48,378 nucleotides of DNA, taken from positions 1-48,378 of the forward strand of contig JAEZDF010000045.1 in assembly GCA_023429685.1 (NCBI GenBank), given 5' to 3'. Source of the DNA: Bacillota bacterium. GTDB lineage: Bacteria > Bacillota > Clostridia > Oscillospirales > Ruminococcaceae. This document shows, piece by piece, positions 32,632-40,408 of this stretch. The position numbers and the translations under genes are program-made. The stretch's first letter is position 1, and each line of letters opens with the position of its first letter. Below the pieces are notes generated by a model that saw only the letters and a list, made by a program, of their open reading frames with translations, made no database searches and had not been told where the DNA came from.

Positions 32632-33072
32632 TTAAAAGTATTTGATAAAGTTCTTTTGGTTCTTGCGGTCGGTATAGCCGCACGCTAGATAAAAGCCATG
32701 CGCACCCATACGGTTAAAGCCCGAAACCAGACGAACACCCTTACAGTCGCATTCCCGCGCCCAATCCTCCGCTGCTGTGAGCAATAACTTGCCAACGCCC
32801 CTACCTCGAACCTGTTCCAACACCGCCAGGGCAAGGATATTCTTCAGTGGAGGCTGATAGATGCAGTCGTAATCTGCACAATGGATATACCCGACAATAT
32901 CGCCGTCAAGCTCCGCCACAAGCAGGCGGTCGCGCCCGGTATCAAGTACCATGGCAAGGCGCTTGCGGGTACGCTCAATTGGAAAATCGTAACCCAGCGC
33001 ATCCCTGTTAATACGGTATAGCGCGTCTGCATCATCGAGCTGCGCCGGTCGAATCATTGCGTCACCGTTCAT
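32632..33072 (-). CDS. GNAT family N-acetyltransferase
   Basis: A GNAT-fold protein of about 146 residues. MIRPAQLDDADALYRIN is the standard first strand and helix; the acetyl-CoA loop is EQVRGRGVGKLLLTAAEDWA, and NRMGAHGFYLACGY is the C-terminal motif. The substrate cannot be told from the sequence. ATG 33072 is behind AAGGGTGA; ATG 33057, where the fold begins, is the alternative. It is the first gene of the yycJ-rlmH-comM unit. Confidence 0.82.
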   Translation of the reverse strand: MNGDAMIRPAQLDDADALYRINRDALGYDFPIERTRKRLAMVLDTGRDRLLVAELDGDIVGYIHCADYDCIYQPPLKNILALAVLEQVRGRGVGKLLLTAAEDWARECDCKGVRLVSGFNRMGAHGFYLACGYTDRKNQKNFIKYF

Positions 33073-33139
33073 CTGTGTCACCCTTTATCAGTCAATTGTC
33101 TCGTGTAAACGAGATTGCCAAAGCGGGTCAAAATATGCC

Positions 33140-33171
33140 AAAGGACCTAAGCAGTCTGCCCGGTCCTTTTT
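33140..33171. terminator. hairpin after murA2, stronger on the plus strand
   Basis: AAAGGACC (33140-33147) and GGTCCTTT (33162-33169) form an 8-bp stem. The plus strand has six T residues after it, the minus strand only TTTGG. It lies just past the murA2 stop, so it ends murA2 at best partly; leak into the GNAT operon is possible. A second short hairpin lies at about 33094-33118. Confidence 0.5.
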
Positions 33172-33181
33172 TACCACTATT

Positions 33182-34468
33182 TTATAAGGCAGCAGGCAAT
33201 GCATCGCCGGGGATATCAATCTTTTTAATGTCTGCGCCCAGCATCCGAAGCTTTTTTTCCATCTCTTCGTAGCCGCGCTCAACGTGCTGGATATCCTCAA
33301 TCTCGGTAACGCCCTCCGCTGCAAGTGCCGCAATGACGAGTGCTGCCCCCGCGCGCAGATCGGTTGCCTTTACCGGTGCTCCTGTGAGATAGCCTCTTCC
33401 CTCGACCACCGCAACCTTGCCGTCCACCTGAATAGACGCGCCCATGCGGTGAAGCTCGTCCACATAACGAAAGCGGTTATCCCAAACGCCTTCGGTAACA
33501 ATGCTCGTGCCTTTTGCCAAGGTAAGAAGCGCAGTCATCTGCGGCTGCATGTCGGTGGGAAAGCCCGGATGCGGGAGTGTTTTCACGTTGGTACGCATCA
33601 AGTCGCCGGGGCGCTTGACGTGAACCGATTCGTCATGTTCGGTGACCTCCACACCCATCTTGCGCAGTTTGCTTGTAATCGGCTCAAGATGCTTGGGAAT
33701 CACATTCCTGACCACGACATCACCGCGTGTGGCGGCGGCAGCCACCATGTAGGTGCCCGCTTCAATCTGGTCGGGGATAATGGAGTAGTTGGCGCCGTGT
33801 AGACGCTGCACACCGCGTATCTTAATCACATCGGTACCGGCACCGCGTACGTCGGCTCCCATCGAGTTTAAAAAGTTAGCGAGGTCTACAATATGCGGCT
33901 CTTTTGCCGCGTTCTCAATCACAGTAAGCCCCGGCGCACGAACCGCCGCGAGCATGATGTTCATGGTTGCTCCCACCGAGACGACATCCAAAAATATCGG
34001 TGCGCCCAGTAAGGATTCGGACTGTACGCTGACGATACCGCCGCTTACAATCTCAACCTCTGCGCCAAGGGATTCAAAGCCCTTGATATGTTGATCGATG
34101 GGTCTTACGCCAAAATAGCACCCGCCCGGCAGTGGAACCATCGCCTTGCCAAACCGCCCAATCAGTACACCAAGCAGGTAGTACGATGCGCGCAGATGGC
34201 GTGCCATGTCGTACGACACAACGTGGGAACCAATTCTTGCGGTGTCTATCTCTACCGTCGTTTTATCTAAATAACGAATTTTGGCACCCATCTCGTGAAG
34301 AATCTTCAGGATAATGGAGGTGTCGCGAATATTCGGAACATTTTCAAGTACGCAGGGGCCGGCAGCTAAGATGGTGGCGGGAATTATGGCAACTGCGGCA
34401 TTCTTTGCGCCGCTGATGTTAACCTCGCCGACCAGTGGATTTCCACCGGTAACTACAAACTTTTCCAA
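33182..34468 (-). CDS. UDP-GlcNAc 1-carboxyvinyltransferase, second copy (MurA2/MurAB type)
   Basis: A second enolpyruvyl transferase of 428 residues. The substrate-binding GAKNAAVAIIP has Lys22-Asn23, and the catalytic cysteine is Cys117 in PGGCYFGVRPIDQH, so it should be active and fosfomycin-sensitive. Low-GC Gram-positives often have two MurA paralogues; here one is in the division cluster and this one stands alone upstream of the GNAT gene and downstream of the cell-wall hydrolase. The start is TTG 34468 with AAGGAGA 10 nt upstream. Confidence 0.93.
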   Translation of the reverse strand: MEKFVVTGGNPLVGEVNISGAKNAAVAIIPATILAAGPCVLENVPNIRDTSIILKILHEMGAKIRYLDKTTVEIDTARIGSHVVSYDMARHLRASYYLLGVLIGRFGKAMVPLPGGCYFGVRPIDQHIKGFESLGAEVEIVSGGIVSVQSESLLGAPIFLDVVSVGATMNIMLAAVRAPGLTVIENAAKEPHIVDLANFLNSMGADVRGAGTDVIKIRGVQRLHGANYSIIPDQIEAGTYMVAAAATRGDVVVRNVIPKHLEPITSKLRKMGVEVTEHDESVHVKRPGDLMRTNVKTLPHPGFPTDMQPQMTALLTLAKGTSIVTEGVWDNRFRYVDELHRMGASIQVDGKVAVVEGRGYLTGAPVKATDLRAGAALVIAALAAEGVTEIEDIQHVERGYEEMEKKLRMLGADIKKIDIPGDALPAAL

Positions 34469-34586
34469 TCAGATGTTCTCTCCTTAAAGCAGCGGCATAA
34501 ATGCAACCGCCTGTGATAACGGAAATGGTCGGTGACACTTAGATAAAACGCATTTGTTGTGCAAATGGTCAAACCTACCTTTATGT

Positions 34587-34595
34587 ATTATACCA
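34587..34595 (-). promoter_or_regulatory. extended -10 promoter for murA2
   Basis: TGGTATAAT on the minus strand (TGn plus TATAAT at 34587-34592), with no clear -35, lies about 120 nt before the murA2 start. Confidence 0.45.
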
Positions 34596-34726
34596 CTAAT
34601 AGTATTAAAATAAAAGTGCAAATTACTTTTGTTTTATGTCAATTCGTTTGCACAAAATAACGCGCAATGACAAGTATGGGTAGGTTGGTATGATTTTTAT
34701 GCATTTGTTGTTGTAAAAAATTAAAA

Positions 34727-34759
34727 CAACGGGCTTTGCCAATTGGACAAAGCCCGTTG
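34727..34759 (-). terminator. terminator of the M23 peptidase gene
   Basis: CAACGGGCTTTG (34727-34738) and CAAAGCCCGTTG (34748-34759) are perfect 12-bp arms around a 9-nt loop; the minus strand continues TTTTAATTTTTT. Confidence 0.92.
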
Positions 34760-34774
34760 CATTACAGTAATGGT

Positions 34775-36544
34775 TTAGTAGTAGCGCATGGGGTTCATAT
34801 AGCGACCGTTCACACGAATCTCGAAATGGAGATGCGTGCCGGTTACGTTACCGGTTCGGCCCATAAGACCGATGGTGTCGCCCTTACTCACCTTTTGCCC
34901 GTAAGAAACATAACGCTTGCTCAGATGGGCGTACAGCGTCTGTATGCCGTTGCCGTGGTCGATCATGACATGGTTGCCGTAGCCGCGTGCGTTTGTTTTT
35001 GCGATAACGACTACGCCTGAATCCGCCGCAACGATCTCTGCGCCGTGGTAAAGCGTAATGTCGGTACCGGTATGCCCCACATAGCCCTGGAAGCCGCAAG
35101 AGATGCGACCGCCGCCGACAACAGGCCACATAAAGCGTCCCGTGCCAACCGTGCTTGTGCTACCGCCGGTGGAAACCTTAATCTCCTTTGTGCCGACAGT
35201 AACCTGTTCTGCAACCGGCTCCTGAACCACGCGAGAACTAAGGATATTGCGCTGGATCTCAACGCCGTCTACCAGTGTAACCTCGGCGGTGACCTCCTGA
35301 ATGCCGTTAACACCTTTCTTGGTAATTTTGGTGTAACCGCGGGTATAGCTGCTGCTCTTGTTCTGAACTATCTCGTAAGGAAGAGCATCTTCATAGACAA
35401 TCGTTCTGGTTACCTTAATGGGAAGGAACGGTTCCGCCTGAGAGATTAGAACATCCTGTCCAGGAAACAGTGACTTGTCGATGCCTGGGTTTAGTAAAAG
35501 CAGGTCGCTTACACCCACACCAACGCTCTGCGCTATTTTCCACGGGCTGTCACCCTCCTTGACGGTGTAGGTCTTTTTGCCTTCAACCTCGGAGGTGATT
35601 AGCTGCTCTATCTCGTCGGATTCCTTTACAGTTGTCTGTGGATACAATCCGTCAACCAGCTTGACCGATTGCATAAAGTTGACTTTCTCGGTCGGCTCAC
35701 CCGTTCTGGACGCATCAAGCAATCCTTCAAGCGTCTGTTTAATGGACGCTCTGTCGTAGGTTGCGCCGATAAATTTGTCGTCGATATATAGACCGGACGC
35801 CTCCACGATAACACTGTTGGACGCCTTAATCAACTCGTCGCAGATCTGATCGACTCTTGAAAGTTCTGACTGATCCACCACCGTGACCTTATAGGTTGGG
35901 ATGGTGTAGATCGGCTCTGCCGAGGCATCAGCCACTATACGCTCCTGCATCATCTTCTCCGCCTGTTTAAACTCAGTCTCGGAGGTGATATAGCCGAGCG
36001 TCTTTCCGTCATACTCTACCTCAAGCCCAAAGGTAAGACCGGAAAAATACTGGATGGTCATAACAAGGAACAGGACACCGAGAACCGGCGCAACGTAATG
36101 GGATAAACCCACAATGCCGCGAAGAACCAGCAAACCGCCTCGTTTGACACAGCCTGCGCATTCCTTTGTGGCAAGCCACAGGCTTCTTTTGCGTTTTTCT
36201 TTTATACGCCTAACTGCGCGGGAAAACTTAGTTGCAAAACTGAAAAATGGATCCAGCATCTCTTGCGCAACATACATCAGGTACGCCCCAAGACGTTTAC
36301 GGATAACCTTGCTGTGGAAAAACTCCCACACCTTGCTGTTGCGTGCATAAAACCCGATGTTGCGCCGATAGCGCTTCATCGTACGCATAAACTGAACCCC
36401 AACAAAGTAGCAAATTCTATATAGTCTGGTAAACAGCTTGCTTAGCTCTTGTAGTACAATAGAAGATAAAACTTCTTTCCGTGTTCCCCCAAATACGATT
36501 GGCGCCCCTTTAATCGAGCCGCCGGTGTCGTTTGCGAGTGCCAC
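34775..36544 (-). CDS. membrane-anchored M23 peptidase with LysM and G5 domains
   Basis: Cell-wall endopeptidase acting outside the membrane. Of about 589 residues, the first 140 are a long basic cytoplasmic part; a membrane helix follows at about 155-175 (VAPVLGVLFLVMTI). Then come a linker region, a LysM motif (YTVKEGDSPWKIAQSVGV), a G5 domain and a C-terminal M23 (LytM-like) zinc domain with the ligands in GHTGTDIT, YAHL and HLHFEI, so it should be catalytic. GTG 36544 is 8 nt from AGGAG; the ATG at 36550 is only 2 nt from it. It resembles the sporulation/division LytM regulators but no specific homologue can be named. Confidence 0.9.
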   Translation of the reverse strand: MALANDTGGSIKGAPIVFGGTRKEVLSSIVLQELSKLFTRLYRICYFVGVQFMRTMKRYRRNIGFYARNSKVWEFFHSKVIRKRLGAYLMYVAQEMLDPFFSFATKFSRAVRRIKEKRKRSLWLATKECAGCVKRGGLLVLRGIVGLSHYVAPVLGVLFLVMTIQYFSGLTFGLEVEYDGKTLGYITSETEFKQAEKMMQERIVADASAEPIYTIPTYKVTVVDQSELSRVDQICDELIKASNSVIVEASGLYIDDKFIGATYDRASIKQTLEGLLDASRTGEPTEKVNFMQSVKLVDGLYPQTTVKESDEIEQLITSEVEGKKTYTVKEGDSPWKIAQSVGVGVSDLLLLNPGIDKSLFPGQDVLISQAEPFLPIKVTRTIVYEDALPYEIVQNKSSSYTRGYTKITKKGVNGIQEVTAEVTLVDGVEIQRNILSSRVVQEPVAEQVTVGTKEIKVSTGGSTSTVGTGRFMWPVVGGGRISCGFQGYVGHTGTDITLYHGAEIVAADSGVVVIAKTNARGYGNHVMIDHGNGIQTLYAHLSKRYVSYGQKVSKGDTIGLMGRTGNVTGTHLHFEIRVNGRYMNPMRYY

Positions 36545-36659
36545 TTGCATCACTCCTTTTTTTTCGGCGCAAAGGGGCTTGCATCGATGCCTTTGCCGCC
36601 TGACGAACATCGTCATAGGCTAAACCGAAAAGCAGAACTACTATTTCGTGGATAAACTA

Positions 36660-36687
36660 ATTATACACACCGAAGCCAAAAATACAA
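36660..36687 (-). promoter_or_regulatory. sigma-A promoter for the M23 peptidase gene
   Basis: TTGTAT (36682-36687), a 16-nt spacer and perfect TATAAT (36660-36665) give a leader of about 110 nt. Confidence 0.65.
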
Positions 36688-36948
36688 GGCTTTGCCCGGT
36701 ATGGATACAAAATTGTAATATATAATTTACAATTACTGAGACGACAAAGGAGAGCTTTCTCACAAGAATATACAAATTACTCCGATATTCGCCATTCTAT
36801 CCACACCATATTATATGCCATTTTCGTCATGGGTTGTCATCAACTTGTCCGCAAAAAGGCTCTAAAGAAACGATATGATTGTCTTTTACTTTATTATTCC
36901 AAAAAAGATAGCTGATTTTACATGGTAATTTTTTCATGGCTTGTGTCG
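36688..36948. other. intergenic stretch, no gene recognised
   Basis: An AT-rich gap between the end of glnQ and the M23 gene promoter. I see no convincing reading frame, RNA or strong terminator; a short CATG-bounded repeat near 36920-36940 is too weak to call. Confidence 0.5.
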
Positions 36949-37671
36949 TTACAATACCTTGGACAAAAACTCCCGCAGACGCTCGTTTTTGGGGCTGCTA
37001 AAAAACTGTTCGGGAGGTGCCTGCTCCAGTACCTGACCCTCGTCCATAAACAGCACGCGGGTGGCGACCTCTCTGGCAAAGCCCATTTCGTGCGTGACCA
37101 CCACCATGGTCATGCCCTCATGGGCAAGCTCACGCATAACCTCCAGCACTTCGCCCACCATCTCGGGGTCGAGCGCGGAGGTTGGCTCGTCAAACAGCAT
37201 CACATCGGGGTTCATCGCCAGTGCGCGAACAATCGCAATACGCTGCTTTTGACCGCCCGAAAGCTGGTTGGGGTAGGAATCCGCCTTTTCGGTAAGCCCG
37301 ATGCGCTCGAGCAACCGCAACGCCTGCTCTTTTGCTTCATCTTGCGTCTTAAGCTTAAGCCTTAAGGGCGCAAGCATAATATTATCCAAAATACTCAAAT
37401 GGGGAAACAGATTGAACTGCTGAAATACCATACCCATCTTACGGCGTAGCAGGTTGATGTCCGCATTGGGTGCCGTGATATTCTCGCCCTCAAACCAAAC
37501 CTCGCCCCCAGTGGGAACCTCCAACAGGTTTAGGCAACGCAAAAAGGTGCTCTTGCCCGAGCCGGAGGGACCCACGACGACGACCTTCTCGCCTTTTTCA
37601 ATCGTAAGGTCGATGCCGCGCAGCACGTTGTTGTCTCCAAAGGATTTTTGCAGATTGTTAACGGTTATCAC
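36949..37671 (-). CDS. glnQ: polar amino acid ABC transporter ATPase (GlnQ type)
   Basis: ATP-binding subunit of a polar amino acid importer. VITVNNLQKSFGDN begins the core; Walker A is GPSGSGKST, the family-typical GGEVWFEGEN and FQQFNLFPHLSILDNI follow, then the signature LSGGQKQR, Walker B VMLFDEPTSALDPE and the H-loop VTHEMGFA. About 240 residues. I take GTG 37671, 10 nt behind GGAGG; the TTG at 37680 is too close to the same site. It overlaps the permease gene by 14 bp, so it is translationally coupled. Confidence 0.92.
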   Translation of the reverse strand: MITVNNLQKSFGDNNVLRGIDLTIEKGEKVVVVGPSGSGKSTFLRCLNLLEVPTGGEVWFEGENITAPNADINLLRRKMGMVFQQFNLFPHLSILDNIMLAPLRLKLKTQDEAKEQALRLLERIGLTEKADSYPNQLSGGQKQRIAIVRALAMNPDVMLFDEPTSALDPEMVGEVLEVMRELAHEGMTMVVVTHEMGFAREVATRVLFMDEGQVLEQAPPEQFFSSPKNERLREFLSKVL

Positions 37672-38344
37672 CCTTTGCAAGCCTCCTTTCCATCTTCTTT
37701 TGAATGGCGGTCATACCGATAACCAGCAACAGGTAGATGCCTGCCACCAAGAACAGCGGCAATCCGATAAATGTTCTGCCACGGATGCCATCGGCGACCT
37801 TTGTCAGTTCACGTACTGCAATCATGCCCGCAATGGAGGTTTCTTTGAGCAGTACGATGAACTCGTTAAACAGCGCGGGCAGGATGTTTTTAACCGCCTG
37901 CGGCAGAATAATCAGCGACATAGTCATTGAATTGCCAAGACCAAGGCTTCTGCCCGCCTCGTACTGCCCCTTATCCACCGACTGGATGCCTGAGCGGATA
38001 ATCTCGGCAACGTAGGCACCCGAGTTTATGCCAAAGCCGACAAACGCAACCGGCATGCCGTCTGTCGTTGAGGTAAAGACCACGGTGTAAAGGATAAGCA
38101 GCTGCACGATCATCGGCGTTCCGCGAATGATGGTGATATAGACATCGCACAGCTTATCAAGCACCCACAGCTTTTTATTGGTGACCGCAAAATACTTAAT
38201 GAGAGCGACAACGGTTCCGATTACGACACCGATACACACCGCCACTGCCGAGATAAGCAGTGTTTTACCAAGACCCTCAAAATACATCAGCCAACGGTCT
38301 TCCGCGATTATGGAGATGTAGATATCCTGCAAGAATTTTTCCAT
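37658..38344 (-). CDS. glnP: polar amino acid ABC transporter permease (GlnP/HisM type)
   Basis: Membrane permease of 228 residues with about five helices. The binding-protein-dependent transport motif is visible as EAGRSLGLGNSMTMSLIILPQAVK, the coupling helix to the ATPase, and the family hallmark IRGTPMIVQLL precedes it. ATG 38344 follows AGGA by 6 nt; the frame extends to 38491 through the inverted repeats but is not translated there. It lies between the binding protein and the ATPase gene with a 195-bp structured gap upstream. Confidence 0.92.
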   Translation of the reverse strand: MEKFLQDIYISIIAEDRWLMYFEGLGKTLLISAVAVCIGVVIGTVVALIKYFAVTNKKLWVLDKLCDVYITIIRGTPMIVQLLILYTVVFTSTTDGMPVAFVGFGINSGAYVAEIIRSGIQSVDKGQYEAGRSLGLGNSMTMSLIILPQAVKNILPALFNEFIVLLKETSIAGMIAVRELTKVADGIRGRTFIGLPLFLVAGIYLLLVIGMTAIQKKMERRLAKGDNR

Positions 38345-38404
38345 CTGCGTTCCTATGCCTTTCCGGCGGCAAGGTGGCAACCCCGCCGACATTAAAAATA
38401 TTGC

Positions 38405-38508
38405 ACCAATACACTTGTTGTAAAGCGGCGCACCCGCAAGTGCAGCACGCAGTATTGGTTGCGCCGTTTTACAACAAGCCATAGCAGGCAAAGCTGCCCG
38501 CTATGGCT
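38405..38508 (-). repeat. three overlapping inverted repeats in the glnH-glnP gap
   Basis: Repeat C: AGCCATAGCAGGC (477-489 of 38,xxx) with GCCCGCTATGGCT (496-508), one mismatch, tight 6-nt loop. Repeat B: 19-nt arms 38414-38432 and 38460-38478, one mismatch, 27-nt interior. Repeat A: ACCAATAC (38405-38412) with GTATTGGT (38452-38459), arms placed A-B-A'-B', so A and B cannot both be simple nested hairpins: they are alternatives or a pseudoknot. No U-run follows C or B on the minus strand. Intergenic stems after a binding-protein gene commonly stabilise its mRNA and lower expression of the following permease. Confidence 0.75.
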
Positions 38509-38539
38509 CGCATTGATGATTTGTTTTTGGTAAAAGCGA

Positions 38540-39301
38540 TTAAGCCAGCGCCATGTGCTTTACAACGAGCGAATCGATGGTGCCGTTTGCAATCAGCTTT
38601 GCGAGTGTGGCGTTGATGGCTGCCATCAAATCGGGTTGACCCTTCTGAACCGCAATTGCGTAGCTTTCCTCGGTCAGTGCGTCAGGCAGAACCTCAAGTA
38701 CGCCGCCGGAGTTTGCAGCAATGGATTCTGCGGGGAGCTTGTCGATAATAACGGCATCGCATTTTCCACTAGAAAGGGCTGCGCCTGCCTCGATACCGCT
38801 CTTGAAGCGAAGAACCTCTTTGGCGGCGATGTCATCGGAGGCATAGTAGTCGCCGGTGGTGGCCTCCTGAACCGCGATGGTCAGTCCGTCGAGACTGTCA
38901 GCGGTAACGCCGCTGCCTGCTTTGATGATAACGTGCTGCGCGCTCTTTACGTACTCATCCGAGAAATCAACCTGCTCAAGACGTTCCGGCTTAATGGTCA
39001 TACCAGCAATGGCGATATCCGCTTTGCCCGACTTGACCGATTCGATTAGAAGGTCAAAGTTCATGTCTACCACCTCAAGCTCAACGCCAAGGTCGTCAGC
39101 TATCGCCTGAGCGACTTCGATGTCTACACCTGCAGGTTTGCCATCCATTATGTACTCAAATGGGGGGAACGCGGCGTTGGTTACCATAACAATCTTGCCT
39201 GCTTTTTTGATTGAGTCCAGTCTGTTCTGCGTGGACGCACAGCCTGTCATCACAAACGCAAACAACAGAACAAACGCCAAAATAAGTGCTATCTTTTTCA
39301 T
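38540..39301 (-). CDS. glnH: polar amino acid ABC transporter substrate-binding lipoprotein
   Basis: Extracytoplasmic solute-binding protein, family 3, of 253 residues. The signal peptide ends in a lipobox (VMTGCAS), so the protein is lipid-anchored. The typical start of the mature domain (GKIVMVTNAAFPPFEY), VDIEVAQAIADDLG, then ADIAIAGMTIKPERLEQVDFS are all seen. The ligand is probably a polar amino acid such as glutamine or cystine, and cannot be fixed here. ATG 39301 has GAGGAG 7 nt upstream. It is first in the operon glnH-glnP-glnQ. Confidence 0.93.
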   Translation of the reverse strand: MKKIALILAFVLLFAFVMTGCASTQNRLDSIKKAGKIVMVTNAAFPPFEYIMDGKPAGVDIEVAQAIADDLGVELEVVDMNFDLLIESVKSGKADIAIAGMTIKPERLEQVDFSDEYVKSAQHVIIKAGSGVTADSLDGLTIAVQEATTGDYYASDDIAAKEVLRFKSGIEAGAALSSGKCDAVIIDKLPAESIAANSGGVLEVLPDALTEESYAIAVQKGQPDLMAAINATLAKLIANGTIDSLVVKHMALA

Positions 39302-39357
39302 GTTCTCTCTCCTCAAATTACTTTAAAGTTACCTGCCTGTTGCAGGTTGTAAGAATA

Positions 39358-39385
39358 ATTATACACGATTTCTCGTGTTGTGCAA
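39358..39385 (-). promoter_or_regulatory. sigma-A promoter of glnHPQ with inverted repeat in the spacer
   Basis: TTGCAC (39380-39385), a 16-nt spacer and perfect TATAAT (39358-39363). Within the spacer ACACGA and TCGTGT (39363-39368, 39373-39378) form a 6-bp inverted repeat, which looks like an operator. A second short repeat (ACCTGC/GCAGGT, about 39331-39346) lies in the leader. Confidence 0.65.
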
Positions 39386-39464
39386 CTGGTATTATGAATA
39401 AAAATTCTTTAATTCTGAATATTATTGCGTGTTAAATCGCCTTTTTCAGGGGTTGTGTGAATAT

Positions 39465-40367
39465 TTATTCAGGCAATGTGTTTGATTTTCCATTTGTTAT
39501 CCAATCGCAAAGCCTCTGCATGTCCGCATGAATGGGGCTTTGCAGATGAACCGAGCACCCTGTCACCGCGTTTTCAAACCAAAGTTCGCCGCAGTGGAGC
39601 GCATGGCGTAAAATATCGGTGCGGTCGCCACCGTACATGGCGTCCCCCGCCAGGGGGTAGCCAAGATGCGAAAGATGCACGCGTATCTGATGGGTGCGCC
39701 CCGTTTCGAGCGTAAGCGATATTACCGTGTAGCCGTGTCCGCGCGCGAGCACATGATAATGGGTAACGGCGCGCTGACCGTCAGGGCTCACAATGCGGAT
39801 CTGACGCTCAGGGCAGAGTCTTCGAATGGGTACGTCGATGGTGCCGCTGTCGTCCACAAGCTCACCGCACACAACGGCGGTATACCGTTTTTTTACGCTG
39901 CCTGAAAGAGAAGACGCAATGTGACGATTTTTTGCCGCTACCACCAGCCCCGAGGTATCCCGGTCAAGGCGGTTGATGGCGCGAAACACGCTAGGGCACC
40001 CGTTTGTATGACAGTGCGCAGCAAACAGGTTGGCAAGCGTATCGGTCTGGTGTTTCTTTGATTCATGCACCGCAATCCCCGCGGGCTTATCAAATACCAC
40101 CAGGTCGTCGTCCTCATAGACGATGGGGGCGCAAATGTCGGGATTGGGAACCGACTTGATTTGGTCGTCGGGAAGATTCACGCACAGTACGTCTCCGGCT
40201 GTGACCCGCGCAACCACCGGCTGCGGCTGCCCGTTTACCGTAAGCAGACCCATCTCCTTGCGGAGTGTGGTCATCATGCGGGCAGAATAGCCGTGTACCT
40301 TTCGAAGATAGTCGCACGCCCTTGTCTCTTTGCGTCCGTCCTCGACCGTATAGGTGATTGTCCGCAC
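39465..40367 (-). CDS. RluA-family pseudouridine synthase
   Basis: A 300-residue enzyme that isomerises uridines in rRNA or tRNA. The catalytic aspartate lies in INRLDRDTSGLVV; here an Asn replaces the His usually preceding RLDRDTSG. The PAGIAVHES and RTHQIRVHLSHLGYPLAGDAMYGG blocks are typical. An S4-like N-terminal region appears to be present (about 1-70). The start is GTG 40367 with GGGAGG 8 nt upstream. The target base is unknown. It follows ilvE by about 40 bp and is probably co-transcribed with it. Confidence 0.88.
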   Translation of the reverse strand: MRTITYTVEDGRKETRACDYLRKVHGYSARMMTTLRKEMGLLTVNGQPQPVVARVTAGDVLCVNLPDDQIKSVPNPDICAPIVYEDDDLVVFDKPAGIAVHESKKHQTDTLANLFAAHCHTNGCPSVFRAINRLDRDTSGLVVAAKNRHIASSLSGSVKKRYTAVVCGELVDDSGTIDVPIRRLCPERQIRIVSPDGQRAVTHYHVLARGHGYTVISLTLETGRTHQIRVHLSHLGYPLAGDAMYGGDRTDILRHALHCGELWFENAVTGCSVHLQSPIHADMQRLCDWITNGKSNTLPE

Positions 40368-40408
40368 AATATTATCCTCCCGAGTTTAACCAAACAAAAC
40401 AGTGGTGA

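Noticed and set aside
37658..38491. Longer permease start at 38491
   Set aside because: The extra 49 codons run through the inverted repeats and lack family similarity; ATG 38344 has a good ribosome site.
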